DNA from: Sphingomonas japonica
GTDB lineage: Bacteria; Pseudomonadota; Alphaproteobacteria; Sphingomonadales; Sphingomonadaceae
Reading direction: 5' to 3'
Assembly (NCBI RefSeq): GCF_006346325.1
Contig: NZ_VDYR01000001.1
Coordinates: 2,319,501 to 2,383,500, forward strand
Length of the DNA: 64,000 bases
Below the pieces are notes generated by a model. The model worked only from the letters and a program-made list of their open reading frames with translations, did no database searches and was not told the origin of the DNA. Shown here one piece after another: positions 53,481 through 61,706 of the stretch. Within the stretch, counting starts at the first letter, position 1; every line of letters begins with the position of its first letter. The position numbers were made by a program, and so were the translations under genes.

Positions 53481-54542
53481 GTGAGCAATGTGATCGAAGA
53501 ACAGACCGTGGGTGATTCAGATACTCCCACGACCCGCATGAACATGATCCAGGCGATCAACTCCGCGATGGAGGTGATGATGGAACGCGACCCCGACGTC
53601 ATCGTCATGGGCGAGGATGTCGGCTATTTCGGTGGCGTGTTCCGGGCGACCGCGGGCTTGCAGGCCAAGTTCGGCAAGCAGCGCGTGTTCGATACGCCGA
53701 TCACCGAATGCGGCATCATCGGCGTCGCGGTCGGGATGGGGGCCTATGGCTTGCGCCCTGTGCCCGAGATCCAGTTCGCCGATTACATCTATCCCGCGCT
53801 CGACCAGCTCGTCAGCGAAGCGGCGCGGCTGCGCTATCGATCTGGCGGCGAATTCACGTCGCCAATCACGGTACGGTCGCCGTTCGGGGGCGGCATCTTC
53901 GGCGGCCAGACGCACAGCCAGTCGCCCGAGGGCATCTTTACGCACGTTTCCGGCCTCAAGACGGTGATCCCGTCGACGCCGTACGATGCCAAGGGGCTGC
54001 TGATCGCAGCGATCGAGGATAACGACCCGACGATCTTCTTCGAGCCCAAGCGCATCTACAACGGCCCGTTCGACGGCCATTGGGACCGCCCGTCGCAGAA
54101 CTGGTCGAAGCATCCCGCTGGCGAAGTGCCGACCGGCTATTACAAGATCGAGCTAGGCAAGGCGGCGATCGCGCGTCCCGGCAACGACCTGACGATCCTC
54201 GCCTATGGCACGATGGTGCATGTCTGCCAGGCGGTGGTCGCCGATGCCGGCATCGATGCGGAGATCGTCGATCTGCGCACGCTGTTGCCGCTCGACATCG
54301 ACACGATCGAGGCGTCGGTGAAGAAGACCGGCCGCTGCCTGATCGTCCACGAAGCGACCCGGACGGCGGGGTTCGGTGCGGAACTGTCGGCATTGGTCCA
54401 GGAGCGCTGCTTCTATCATCTGGAAGCACCGATTGAGCGGGTGACCGGGTTCGACACGCCCTATCCGCACAGCCTGGAATGGGCGTATTTCCCGGGGCCG
54501 GTCCGCATCGGCCAGGCGCTCAAGAAGATCATGAAGGACTGA
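53481..54542 (+). CDS. bkdA2: Branched-chain 2-oxoacid dehydrogenase E1 component, beta subunit
   Basis: A 353-residue partner of the alpha subunit. MNMIQAINSAMEVMMERDPDVIVMGEDVGYFGGVFRATAGLQAKFGKQRVFDTPITECGIIGVAVGMGAYGLRPVPEIQFADYIYPALDQLVSEAARLRYRSGGEF is the BCKDH E1-beta signature, with the catalytic Glu in GEDVG and the transketolase C-domain at about residue 205-340. GTG at 53481 or 53478 is the likely start; ATG 53541 (MNMIQ) would remove 20 poorly conserved residues. The E2 gene follows after 2 bases. Confidence 0.92.
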   Translation: MSNVIEEQTVGDSDTPTTRMNMIQAINSAMEVMMERDPDVIVMGEDVGYFGGVFRATAGLQAKFGKQRVFDTPITECGIIGVAVGMGAYGLRPVPEIQFADYIYPALDQLVSEAARLRYRSGGEFTSPITVRSPFGGGIFGGQTHSQSPEGIFTHVSGLKTVIPSTPYDAKGLLIAAIEDNDPTIFFEPKRIYNGPFDGHWDRPSQNWSKHPAGEVPTGYYKIELGKAAIARPGNDLTILAYGTMVHVCQAVVADAGIDAEIVDLRTLLPLDIDTIEASVKKTGRCLIVHEATRTAGFGAELSALVQERCFYHLEAPIERVTGFDTPYPHSLEWAYFPGPVRIGQALKKIMKD

Positions 54543-54544
54543 CG

Positions 54545-55843
54545 ATGGCGCGCTTTTCTTTCCGCCTCCCCGATATCGGCGAAGGCATTGCCGAGGCCGA
54601 GATCGTCACCTGGCACGTCGCCGTCGGCGACCGGGTCGAAGAGGACCAGCAACTCGCCGACATGATGACCGACAAGGCGACGGTCGAGATGGAATCGCCG
54701 GTCGCGGGGACGGTGGTCGAGCTGGCTGGAGAGGTCGGTGACCAGATCCCGATCGGATCGACGCTGGTGGTGATCGAGACCGAAGGCGATGTCGCGGACA
54801 CGCCTGCCGAAGCGATCGAGGAGCAGGTCGAGGCCGAGAATCCCGGGGTGGAGGAGGTCGCGGAGCCCAGCCCCGCTCCACCCCGTGCTCCGGCGCAGGC
54901 CGGAGCGTTGGCGACCGAAGCGAAAGACCTGCTACCGCTCCGGCCTGCGCCGGAGCACGCGGAAGCGCGCACCGTGCTCGCCTCCCCCGCCGTGCGCGCC
55001 CGCGCCAAGGAACTCGGTGTCGACCTGGCCGCGGTCAAATCCGACGGGCAGCATGTCCGCCACGCCGATCTCGACGCCTATCTTCGCTACGGATCGGGCG
55101 AGGGCTATCACGCGCCCCGCGCATCGCGCGCGCGTGACGATGAGGCGATCAAGGTCATCGGCATGCGCCGGCGCATTGCCGAGAACATGGCGGCATCGAA
55201 GCGGACGATCCCGCATTTCACCTATGTCGACGAGATCGACGTCACCGCGCTTGAGGCGATGCGCGGTGATCTCAATGCCAATCGCGGGCAGCGGCCCAAA
55301 CTCACCATGCTGCCGCTGCTCATCGTCGCGATCTGCCGGACCTTGCCCGAGTTTCCGATGCTCAATGCGCGCTATGACGACGACGCGGGCGTGGTGACGC
55401 GCCACGGCCGCGTCCACATGGGCATGGCGACGCAGACCGACGCCGGCTTGATGGTACCGGTGATCCGCGACGCGCAGGACAAGAATGTGTGGCAGCTGGC
55501 AACCGAGATCGCGCGTCTCGCCGACGCCGCGCGCACGGGCAAGGCCAAGTCGGACGAGCTGTCGGGGTCGACGATCACCGTCACGTCGCTGGGCCCGCTG
55601 GGCGGAATCGCGACGACGCCGGTGATCAACCGGCCCGAAGTTGCGATCATCGGACCCAACAAGATTGTCGAGCGGCCGGTTTTTGTCAGAAATCCACAGG
55701 GGGGCGACGACATCCGCCGCGCCAAGCTGATGAACCTGTCGATTTCGTGCGACCACCGCGTCGTCGATGGCTGGGATGCGGCAAGCTATGTCCAGGCGGT
55801 GCGCAAGCTGCTCGAAACGCCGGTATTGCTGTTCGCGGATTGA
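54545..55843 (+). CDS. bkdB: Dihydrolipoamide acyltransferase E2 of the branched-chain complex
   Basis: A 432-residue core subunit. Lipoyl domain residues 3-78 (lipoylated Lys44 in MMTDKATVEMESP). The linker carries an in-frame palindromic element at residues 114-139. The peripheral-subunit-binding domain is at about 144-180 (ASPAVRARAKELGVDLAAVKSDGQHVRHADLDAYL). The 2-oxoacid acyltransferase domain is about 205-432: IGMRRRIAENMAASKRTIPHFTYVDEIDVTALEAMR, and SISCDHRVVDGWDAASYVQ with catalytic His and Asp. No E3 (lpd) follows, so it must be encoded elsewhere. Confidence 0.94.
   Translation: MARFSFRLPDIGEGIAEAEIVTWHVAVGDRVEEDQQLADMMTDKATVEMESPVAGTVVELAGEVGDQIPIGSTLVVIETEGDVADTPAEAIEEQVEAENPGVEEVAEPSPAPPRAPAQAGALATEAKDLLPLRPAPEHAEARTVLASPAVRARAKELGVDLAAVKSDGQHVRHADLDAYLRYGSGEGYHAPRASRARDDEAIKVIGMRRRIAENMAASKRTIPHFTYVDEIDVTALEAMRGDLNANRGQRPKLTMLPLLIVAICRTLPEFPMLNARYDDDAGVVTRHGRVHMGMATQTDAGLMVPVIRDAQDKNVWQLATEIARLADAARTGKAKSDELSGSTITVTSLGPLGGIATTPVINRPEVAIIGPNKIVERPVFVRNPQGGDDIRRAKLMNLSISCDHRVVDGWDAASYVQAVRKLLETPVLLFAD
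54884..54959. repeat. Perfect inverted repeat inside the E2 linker
   Basis: The 24 bases at 54884-54907 (beginning CGTGCTCCGGCGCAGG) are the exact inverse complement of 54936-54959, with a 28-base loop. Translated in frame as part of the E2 linker (RAPAQAGALATEAKDLL ... PLRPAPEHA). Sequence differs from the repeats at 36351 and 53381, so it is a second palindromic repeat family. Confidence 0.85.
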
Positions 55844-55852
55844 ACGCGGGCG

Positions 55853-56278
55853 ATGGACCGCTTCGACCTGGGCCGCTTCGTCGACGCGCAGGCGGCAAGC
55901 TATTCCGAGGCGCTTGCGGAAATAACCGCGGGCACGAAGCGGAGCCACTGGATGTGGTTCATCTTTCCCCAGCTCGCCGGGCTGGGGCGCAGCGCGATGG
56001 CGCAGCATTATGCGATCGGTTCGCTGGCGGAGGCGCGCACCTATCTGGCGCACCCGGTGCTCGGGCCACGGTTGATCGCGTGTATCGAAGCGCTGGCAGC
56101 GATCGGCGACGCCGATGCGGAGAAGGTGTTCAGCCCGGTCGACGCGGTCAAGCTGCGGTCGTCGCTGACCCTGTTCGCCTTGGCCGGTGGTCCGCCGATC
56201 GTCGAACGCGAGCTTCAGCGATGGTGCGGCGGGCCCGATCCGGCGACCCTGGACCTGTTGCCCGACCGCGCTTCATAG
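55853..56278 (+). CDS. DUF1810 family protein
   Basis: A 141-residue soluble protein. DRFDLGRFVDAQAASYSEALAEITAGTKRSHWMWFIFPQLAGLGRSAMAQHYAIGSLAEARTYLAHPVLGPRLIAC is a clear match by eye to DUF1810 (calpastatin-like), whose K-x-S-H-W-M-W-F-x-F-P-Q segment is diagnostic. The function is not established; relatives are linked to NADAR-like nucleotide chemistry. It follows bkdB by 9 bases and overlaps the stop of mmcB (convergent). Confidence 0.88.
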   Translation: MDRFDLGRFVDAQAASYSEALAEITAGTKRSHWMWFIFPQLAGLGRSAMAQHYAIGSLAEARTYLAHPVLGPRLIACIEALAAIGDADAEKVFSPVDAVKLRSSLTLFALAGGPPIVERELQRWCGGPDPATLDLLPDRAS

Positions 56279-56758
56279 CGGTGGGATCGCTTCCGGGTCG
56301 GTCAGGCCGATGACGCGGCGCGCGGCGCGCCGGGCCAGCGCAAGCGTGCACCGCTTGCGGGCGGCGGACGGCATCGGGTGCGAGCGCGCCTCGCGCACGA
56401 TCGCCGCATCATAGCGGTCGGCGACGATCACGCCGCAGCGCTCGGGAAGGAACGCCTCGCGATCGAGCGGGGAAGCGTCGAAGCCTTCGGGAACTGCCCA
56501 GAAGAAGCGGTCGCAATGGTCGAGATAGTCGGTCCATTTGCCGTCGCCGAGCAGATCGGCGCGCGACACCTTTATCTCGACGATGACCAGCGCGCCGCGG
56601 GCGTCGAGCGCCATCAGATCGGCGCGGCGCCCGCCGTCGAGCGGCACTTCGGCAATCGCGACGATGTCGTGGCGCAGCAACATGCGCGTGACCCCGCGCG
56701 CGACATCGGCGGCGACAATGCCGCCGGGCATGGCAAGGGCCGGAGACGCAATCTGCAT
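56273..56758 (-). CDS. mmcB: MmcB family DNA repair protein
   Basis: A 161-residue nuclease-fold protein. GVTRMLLRHDIVAIAEVPLDGGRRADLMALDARGALVIVEIKVSRADLLGDGKWTDYLDHCDRFFWAVPEGFDASPL has the D-x-x-x-x-ExK pattern of PD-(D/E)XK-like nucleases (ADLM ... IVEIKVS) and matches MmcB (DUF1052). In Caulobacter mmcB is SOS/damage-linked and works with the imuAB-dnaE2 pathway. Convergent with the DUF1810 gene, overlapping by 6 bases. Confidence 0.88.
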   Translation of the reverse strand: MQIASPALAMPGGIVAADVARGVTRMLLRHDIVAIAEVPLDGGRRADLMALDARGALVIVEIKVSRADLLGDGKWTDYLDHCDRFFWAVPEGFDASPLDREAFLPERCGVIVADRYDAAIVREARSHPMPSAARKRCTLALARRAARRVIGLTDPEAIPPL

Positions 56759-56807
56759 CCCGGCCCTTTAGAACAATAGGCGAACGAGGAAAAGCCCCGC
56801 CGCGCGA

Positions 56808-57476
56808 TCAGCGATAGAAGATATGGTTGCCGAGCGATGCGACGCGCGCCTTGTTCCAGCGCGGCGAAACATGGCGCGCATGAAAGAACAGCGCGTTCGG
56901 CGCCGGGTTCTTCCAGGCATCGGCTTGTGCGATCTTGGCGACCGCTACCGCGGTCTTCCATGCCGCGCGCCCCTCGGGCACACTGGGCAGGCGCCCGCCG
57001 CGCACGAACGAGAACTGGCTGCGCTGGGTGAGCACGCCGCACACCGAAGACGGGAAACGGCCCGATCCAGCGCGGTTGAGGATGACGTTGGCGACCGCAA
57101 GCTGGCCCGACAGCGGCTCGCCCTTGGATTCGAAATAGACACCGATCGCGAGGCAGCGCGTCTCGTCGTCGAGCGTCCCGGCACCGACGGCATGCGCGTC
57201 AACCGCGTCGGACAGGCTGGCGAAGCTGGTGGCGAGTGCCGGATTGGCCACTGCGCCGATCGGCGGCTCTGCGGCGATGTCCGACGATTCGGGCGTAAGC
57301 GACGCGGGCAGGATCGGCGAGGGAGGGGTGGGAACCACAGCAGGGGCGGCGGCGTTGACCACATTCCTGACATCAGCCTCGACTTCCCGGGCGAGGCCCG
57401 GAGACGTAGCGCCGATCGAGGCTGCGGCGCATGATAGGACGGCCGCGACGGACGCGACCCGAAACTTGAACGGCAT
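56808..57476 (-). CDS. Cell wall hydrolase, SleB/CwlJ family (Hydrolase_2)
   Basis: A 222-residue exported protein. The N-terminal signal-like segment (VASVAAVLSCAAASIGATSPGLA) is followed by a Pro/Ala-rich region. Then the Hydrolase_2 domain (about residues 108-222): LAIGVYFESKGEPLSGQLAVANVILNRAGSGRFPSSVCGVLTQRSQFSFV, with the catalytic Glu in YFESKGE, and FFHARHVSPRW near the C-terminus. This fold cleaves peptidoglycan (N-acetylglucosaminidase or lytic transglycosylase) and is common in non-sporulating sphingomonads and rhizobia. Confidence 0.9.
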   Translation of the reverse strand: MPFKFRVASVAAVLSCAAASIGATSPGLAREVEADVRNVVNAAAPAVVPTPPSPILPASLTPESSDIAAEPPIGAVANPALATSFASLSDAVDAHAVGAGTLDDETRCLAIGVYFESKGEPLSGQLAVANVILNRAGSGRFPSSVCGVLTQRSQFSFVRGGRLPSVPEGRAAWKTAVAVAKIAQADAWKNPAPNALFFHARHVSPRWNKARVASLGNHIFYR

Positions 57477-57639
57477 TCATTGACGATCGAATGCGGTGGA
57501 TACGCGAGAGTGCCGCTCCTGCCATTGCAAGGCGACTCTACCGGGCATTCCCCCGACTGCGTCACCGACGAGATCGCACCCCGCACGGCCCAACGCGAAA
57601 AAATCTATCGCGGCCTGTGCCTTGTGCAGTGCAGCAGAG

Positions 57640-57978
57640 TCAATCGTTCAGGATCGTTTCAGCGACGAATCGTTCCGCGTCTGCGACATCCACCTCGATC
57701 ACCCACAAATCGGGATCGACGCGGCGGCGGCGCTGCCAATATTCCGTCGCGGCCGCATCGTCGACGATCCGATCGGGGCCGCATTGTGCTAAAACGGCGG
57801 TGCCATCGCGAGACATTCCCCGCTCCAAAAAGCGCAGATTACCGCCCCTGTCGCCAGCCAGGACGAGGATCATCCCGCCCTCGCTGTCGCCACGCGCAAG
57901 CACCATCGCACTTCCGCCGGCATTGCCGACTCGTCGGATCAACGCACTTGTGACGAGATGCGTTGGAAGACGGTTCAC
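57640..57978 (-). CDS. DUF1491 family protein
   Basis: A 112-residue protein of unknown function: LVTSALIRRVGNAGGSAMVLARGDSEGGMILVLAGDRGGNLRFLERGM ... VDDAAATEYWQRRRRVDPDLWVIEVDVADAERFVAETI is the alphaproteobacterial DUF1491 pattern, SALIRRV near the N-terminus and YWxRRRRxDPDLWVIELD. GTG start at 57978 overlaps the thioesterase-gene stop by four bases (GTGA), so it is the last gene of the ptsN-thioesterase-DUF1491 chain. Confidence 0.85.
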   Translation of the reverse strand: MNRLPTHLVTSALIRRVGNAGGSAMVLARGDSEGGMILVLAGDRGGNLRFLERGMSRDGTAVLAQCGPDRIVDDAAATEYWQRRRRVDPDLWVIEVDVADAERFVAETILND

Positions 57979-58454
57979 CGGGGGTCCGCATAGCCGGGCA
58001 GATCGGCCAGCGCGATCCGCGAGCGCATGAAGGTGCCCGTCCCGCGCGCCGCTTCCTCCCCATCGCTGTCCAGCAAGCGCGCATCGGCAACGAACACGCG
58101 GCGCTGCCCGCTGATCCAGCGGCCCTCGGCTACCACCGGTCCTGCCTTTAGCGGGCGCGTGAACAGGAGGTTGAAGGCGGTGGTCAGCAGGAAGCGATCG
58201 GTGACAAGGCTGTTGGCGGCGTAGAAGGCGGCATCGTCGAGCATCTTGAAATAGCCGGTACCGTGCACCGCGCCCGCAGCGTGAAAATGCCGCTCGTCGA
58301 GCGTGAAACGAATGCGCGCGATCCCTGCCGAAGGGATTTCCAGTACGGAATCGAACAGCTGATTGATCGGCGCGGCGCCATAGAGCCGTTCGAGCGCGCG
58401 GTAATGCGTTTGCGCTCCGACCGGATCGGCTTGCGCCCCCGCGTCACGCGGCAT
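57975..58454 (-). CDS. Acyl-CoA thioesterase, PaaI (hotdog) type
   Basis: A 159-residue hotdog-fold protein. HYRALERLYGAAPINQLFDSVLEIPSAGIARIRFTLDERHFHAAGAVHGTGYFKMLDDAAFYAANSLVTDRFLLTTAFNLLFTRPLKAGPVVAEGRWI matches the PaaI/4HBT pattern, with HGxxYFxMLDDAAxxAA as the active-site helix and LTTxFxxxFxRP. Likely an acyl-CoA thioesterase of unknown substrate. ATG 58454 overlaps the ptsN end by 11 bases. Confidence 0.85.
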   Translation of the reverse strand: MPRDAGAQADPVGAQTHYRALERLYGAAPINQLFDSVLEIPSAGIARIRFTLDERHFHAAGAVHGTGYFKMLDDAAFYAANSLVTDRFLLTTAFNLLFTRPLKAGPVVAEGRWISGQRRVFVADARLLDSDGEEAARGTGTFMRSRIALADLPGYADPR

Positions 58455-58911
58455 CGCGCGCCTCACCTGCGGTGAGCAGCGCATAAATTGCATCGCGCAG
58501 CCCCGCGCCGCGCAGCTTGGCGGCAAAACCCCGGTCGCGCAGCCGCCTCGACACCAGCGCAAGCGCCTTGAGATGCTCGGCGCCAGCCGCCGCGGGCGAG
58601 ATCAGCATGAAGACGAGATCGACCGGCAGGTCGTCGACCGCCTTGAAATCGAGCGGCTTGACCAGCCGCACGAACACGCCGGCGACATGGTCGATCCCCT
58701 CGACACGGGCATGCGGGATCGCGATGCCACCACCGAACCCGGTCGAGCCCAGCTTCTCGCGCTCGGCGAGCCGCGCCTGGATCGCTGCCGCATCGCCGCC
58801 GATCTGGGCGGCGGCGATGTCGGAAAGCGCTGCGAACAGGGCTTTTTTCGACGCTACGGACAGGTTCGCCCGTACCGCGTCGGGCTGGATCAGGTCGGCA
58901 AGGTCGGTCAT
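58444..58911 (-). CDS. ptsN: Nitrogen PTS regulatory protein IIA-Ntr
   Basis: A 155-residue EIIA-Ntr. The phosphorylated His is residue 67 in GIAIPHARVEG. KLGSTGFGGGIAIPHARV and FVRLVKPLDFKAVDDLPVDLVFMLISP are the family signatures. In alphaproteobacteria PtsN relays nitrogen and energy status through PtsP and Npr. Placed between hpf and the thioesterase gene; hpf-ptsN order is also usual near rpoN in other proteobacteria, but rpoN is not in this window. Confidence 0.93.
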   Translation of the reverse strand: MTDLADLIQPDAVRANLSVASKKALFAALSDIAAAQIGGDAAAIQARLAEREKLGSTGFGGGIAIPHARVEGIDHVAGVFVRLVKPLDFKAVDDLPVDLVFMLISPAAAGAEHLKALALVSRRLRDRGFAAKLRGAGLRDAIYALLTAGEARDAA

Positions 58912-58927
58912 CGATACAGGGTCGGCA

Positions 58928-59515
58928 TCAGCCGGCCCGATTGGGCTCTACCCAGCCGATGGTCCCGTCATGGCGGCGATACACCATGTTGTGCGCGCCG
59001 GTCTTGCTGTTGAGGAACAGCAGCGCGTTGGTGTTGCGCAGATCGAGCATCATCACGGCGTCCGACACGCTGGATTCGGGGACGTCGACACGGGTTTCCG
59101 CGACGATCAGCGGTGCGTCGGCCGCTTCCTCCTCTTCGGCAGCGGAGCCGTTGAATACGGTGTAGCCGGCATTGTCGTACGCGCCGTCTTCGGCTGCAGC
59201 GGCGCGGGTATCGGCGTGGCGGTCCTTCAGGCGACGCATGTACCGGCGCAGCTGCTTCTCGATCTTGTCGGCAGCGCCATCGAACGCGCCATTGGCGTCC
59301 TGGCCGTCGTTCGACGCCTTCAGCACGACACCCTGCATGACATGCGCGACGACATCGCAGGTGAAGCCGTGATCGTGCGGCCCCTTGCCGAACGTGACCT
59401 GTGCGGAGATCGCACGGCTGAAATATTTGTCGGCGATACCCTGGAGGCGTTCGGTCACGAGCTGCTTGAGCGCATCGCCCGTATCGACCTGATGGCCTGA
59501 AACCCGGATATCCAT
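58928..59515 (-). CDS. hpf: Ribosome hibernation promoting factor, long form
   Basis: A 195-residue long-type HPF that dimerises 70S ribosomes to 100S in stationary phase. The N-terminal domain (MDIRVSGHQVDTGDALKQLVTERLQGIADKYFSRAISAQVTFGKGPHDHGFTCDVVAHVMQGVVLKA) binds the ribosome. An acidic linker (about 105-135) follows, then the C-terminal dimerisation domain (PLIVAETRVDVPESSVSDAVMMLDLRNTNALLFLNSKTGAHNMVYRRHDGTIGWVEP). ATG 59515. ptsN follows after 16 bases on the same strand. Confidence 0.95.
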   Translation of the reverse strand: MDIRVSGHQVDTGDALKQLVTERLQGIADKYFSRAISAQVTFGKGPHDHGFTCDVVAHVMQGVVLKASNDGQDANGAFDGAADKIEKQLRRYMRRLKDRHADTRAAAAEDGAYDNAGYTVFNGSAAEEEEAADAPLIVAETRVDVPESSVSDAVMMLDLRNTNALLFLNSKTGAHNMVYRRHDGTIGWVEPNRAG

Positions 59516-59579
59516 AGTCGTCTCCTCAGTGAGGCGGTGCACCTAGGCAGCCGCCCGGAACCCGTCAACCGACGCCCGC

Positions 59580-60275
59580 TCAGCCCACCGGCAACGCGGT
59601 GTTCCACAAGGGCGCCTTGACGGTGGATAGAAACGCCGCATGCCGTGCAAGTTCCTCGGACGAGGCCGCGAAGGCGCGCGGCGGCCGCACCGTCACCGGA
59701 CTGCCGACCGCGTCGTCCACAAGGTTTTCCACAGGCGTTTCCGCAACCAGCCCCAGTCCGATCTGACGCCCGCCGGTAAGCTCGACATAGACCTGCGCGA
59801 GCAGTTGCGCGTCGAGCAGCGCGCCGTGGAGTATGCGGCGGCTGCGATCGATGCCGAACCGAACGCACAGCGCATCGAGCGAATGCTTGGCACCCGGGTG
59901 CCGTGTCCGCGCCAGCGCCAGCGTATCGACCATCCGCGTCGTGCAGATTGGCACGCGGCCGCATTGGCCGAGCTCGCCATTGAGAAAGGCGAAGTCGAAC
60001 CCGGCATTGTGGGCGACCAGCGGCGCGTCGCCGAGAAAAGCGAGGAGTTCCTCGACCTTTTCATGCCAGCGCGGCTTGTCGGCAAGGAACGCGTCGCCCA
60101 GGCCGTGGACCGCCTGCGCGCCGGGATCCATCGGCCGTTCGGGGTTGAAATAGGCGTGGAATACCCGGCCGGTCTCGCAGCGATTGACGATCTCGACGCA
60201 GCCGATCTCGACGATGCGGTCGCCGCCCGAGAAGCTGAGGCCGGTAGTTTCGGTGTCGAAGACAATTTCGCGCAT
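59580..60275 (-). CDS. dnaQ: DNA polymerase III epsilon subunit (proofreading exonuclease)
   Basis: A 231-residue DEDDh 3'-5' exonuclease. Exo I is VFDTETTGLSFSGGDRIVEIGCVEI, Exo II PLVAHNAGFDFAFLN, Exo III HGALLDAQLLAQVYVELTGG with His and Asp. The tail includes PRAFAASSEELARHAAFLSTV, typical of alphaproteobacterial DnaQ. ATG 60275 (MREIVFDTETTG) is used. It stands in the oriC-proximal order dnaQ-coaE-aroE-maf-ppsR seen in Caulobacter. Confidence 0.95.
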   Translation of the reverse strand: MREIVFDTETTGLSFSGGDRIVEIGCVEIVNRCETGRVFHAYFNPERPMDPGAQAVHGLGDAFLADKPRWHEKVEELLAFLGDAPLVAHNAGFDFAFLNGELGQCGRVPICTTRMVDTLALARTRHPGAKHSLDALCVRFGIDRSRRILHGALLDAQLLAQVYVELTGGRQIGLGLVAETPVENLVDDAVGSPVTVRPPRAFAASSEELARHAAFLSTVKAPLWNTALPVG

Positions 60276-60282
60276 TTGCGGG

Positions 60283-60891
60283 TTATCGACCGATCGGCGT
60301 GCGCAGGCAAGCAATCACCCGCGCGACCTCGGCACGGGTCGTCTCGAGCGGGACATCGGTGGGAATGACGAAATCGGCGCGTGCGCGTTTCTCGCTATCG
60401 GGCAATTGCTTGCCGACAATCGCCTCGAACTTTTCAGTCGTCATTCCCGGACGCGCCAGCACCCGGGCGCGCTGCACTGCAGGCGCAGCCGAAACCACCG
60501 CGACTCGATCGACCTGTGCGCTGCCGGATCGCTCGAACAGCAGCGGGATGTCGAGCACCACCAGCGGCGCGGCGGCATGCCGCGTCAGGAACGCTTCGCG
60601 CAGCGCGGCGACGGCGGGATGCACGATCGCCTCGAGCGCTTCGAGTGCCGCAGCATCGGAAAATACGCGCGCACCCAGCGCTGCGCGATCCACGCCCTGT
60701 CCACCGGTCATCCCCGGAAACGCCGCCTCGATCGCCGGCAGCAGCGCACCGTCCGGGCCCTGCAGCCGGTGCACTTCTGCATCGGCATCGAATACCGGCA
60801 CGCCCTCCGCCGCGAACATCGCCGCAACGGTCGATTTGCCCATCCCGATCGACCCGGTCAGGCCCAGTTTCAGCGGTGCGAGCGAGGTCAC
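60283..60891 (-). CDS. coaE: Dephospho-CoA kinase
   Basis: Phosphorylates dephospho-CoA in the last step of CoA synthesis. It has 202 residues. The P-loop is KLGLTGSIGMGKSTVAAMFA; VPVFDADAEVHRL and APLVVLDIPLLFERSG are the substrate-side motifs, and PGMTTEKFEAIVGKQLPDSEKRARADFVIPTD is the C-terminal lid region. It overlaps aroE at ATGA and dnaQ follows 7 bases after its stop. Confidence 0.95.
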   Translation of the reverse strand: MTSLAPLKLGLTGSIGMGKSTVAAMFAAEGVPVFDADAEVHRLQGPDGALLPAIEAAFPGMTGGQGVDRAALGARVFSDAAALEALEAIVHPAVAALREAFLTRHAAAPLVVLDIPLLFERSGSAQVDRVAVVSAAPAVQRARVLARPGMTTEKFEAIVGKQLPDSEKRARADFVIPTDVPLETTRAEVARVIACLRTPIGR

Positions 60892-61706
60892 GCCGTCAGC
60901 AGGGCTCGCAGCGCCGCCTCGCTGGCATCGTCGCGCGGCGGCTCGGCGTCGAACAGGATCTCGAATGCCAGCGCCGCCTGTCCGATCAGCATCTCCAGCC
61001 CGTCGACGGTGGCAAGGCCCCGCGCGCGCGCCGCCGCGAGCAGCGGCGTTTCGAGCGGCGCGTAGACGAGGTCGTAGACCACCGCATCGTCCGGAAGCGG
61101 CGCCAGATCGATCGCCAGCGGCGGCTGTCCGGTCATGCCGAGTGGACTGGCGTTGACCAGCAGCGCCGCAGGCGGCAGCGGCGCGGACATCGCGATCACA
61201 TTCCCCTTCAGCCCGAATGCCGCCAGCAGCCCCGCGCCCTTGAGCGGATTGCGCGCTACTAAGTTGACCCGGCCGACGCCGACCTGGGCCAGCGCGAACA
61301 GCACAGCGCGCGCCGCTCCCCCCGATCCGATGACTGTGACGCTCGCTCCGGCCAGATCGAGCGCCGAAATCGGATCGTAGAAGCCGCCGGCATCGGTGTT
61401 GGTACCAATGATCGTGCCATCGTCAGCGCGGGCGGCGAGGTTGATGGCGCCGATCGTGCTGCGGACGTTGCCGCGATCCTCGACATGGTCGAGCGCGGCG
61501 AGCTTGTGCGGCAGCGTGATGTTGCATCCGCGCCAAGCGGGATCGGCCGCACGCGCCGCGAAATAGTCGGCCAGTTGCCCCGGCAGCACGTGCACGGCAC
61601 GATACGACGCATCGAGACCGAGCGCTTCGATCCAGTGACCGTGGATCATCGGCGACTTGGAATGCGCGATCGGATCGCCGATGACCTCGGCATATGATTG
61701 CGTCAT
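60888..61706 (-). CDS. aroE: Shikimate dehydrogenase (NADP+)
   Basis: Reduces 3-dehydroshikimate to shikimate. It has 272 residues. VIGDPIAHSKSPMIHGHW binds shikimate, CNITLPHKLAALDHVED has the catalytic Lys, and NTDAGGFYDPISALDLAGASVTVIGSGGAARAVLFAL is the dinucleotide fold. DGLEMLIGQAALAFEILFD is the C-terminal helix. ATG 61706 overlaps the maf stop at ATGA. It is part of the tight ppsR-maf-aroE-coaE operon running away from oriC. Confidence 0.95.
   Translation of the reverse strand: MTQSYAEVIGDPIAHSKSPMIHGHWIEALGLDASYRAVHVLPGQLADYFAARAADPAWRGCNITLPHKLAALDHVEDRGNVRSTIGAINLAARADDGTIIGTNTDAGGFYDPISALDLAGASVTVIGSGGAARAVLFALAQVGVGRVNLVARNPLKGAGLLAAFGLKGNVIAMSAPLPPAALLVNASPLGMTGQPPLAIDLAPLPDDAVVYDLVYAPLETPLLAAARARGLATVDGLEMLIGQAALAFEILFDAEPPRDDASEAALRALLTA

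Noticed and set aside
57479..57492. TTGACGATCGAATG, a possible sixth Fnr-like box
   Set aside because: Only one half-site matches, and it lies directly at the start of the SleB-type gene rather than 60-68 bp upstream.
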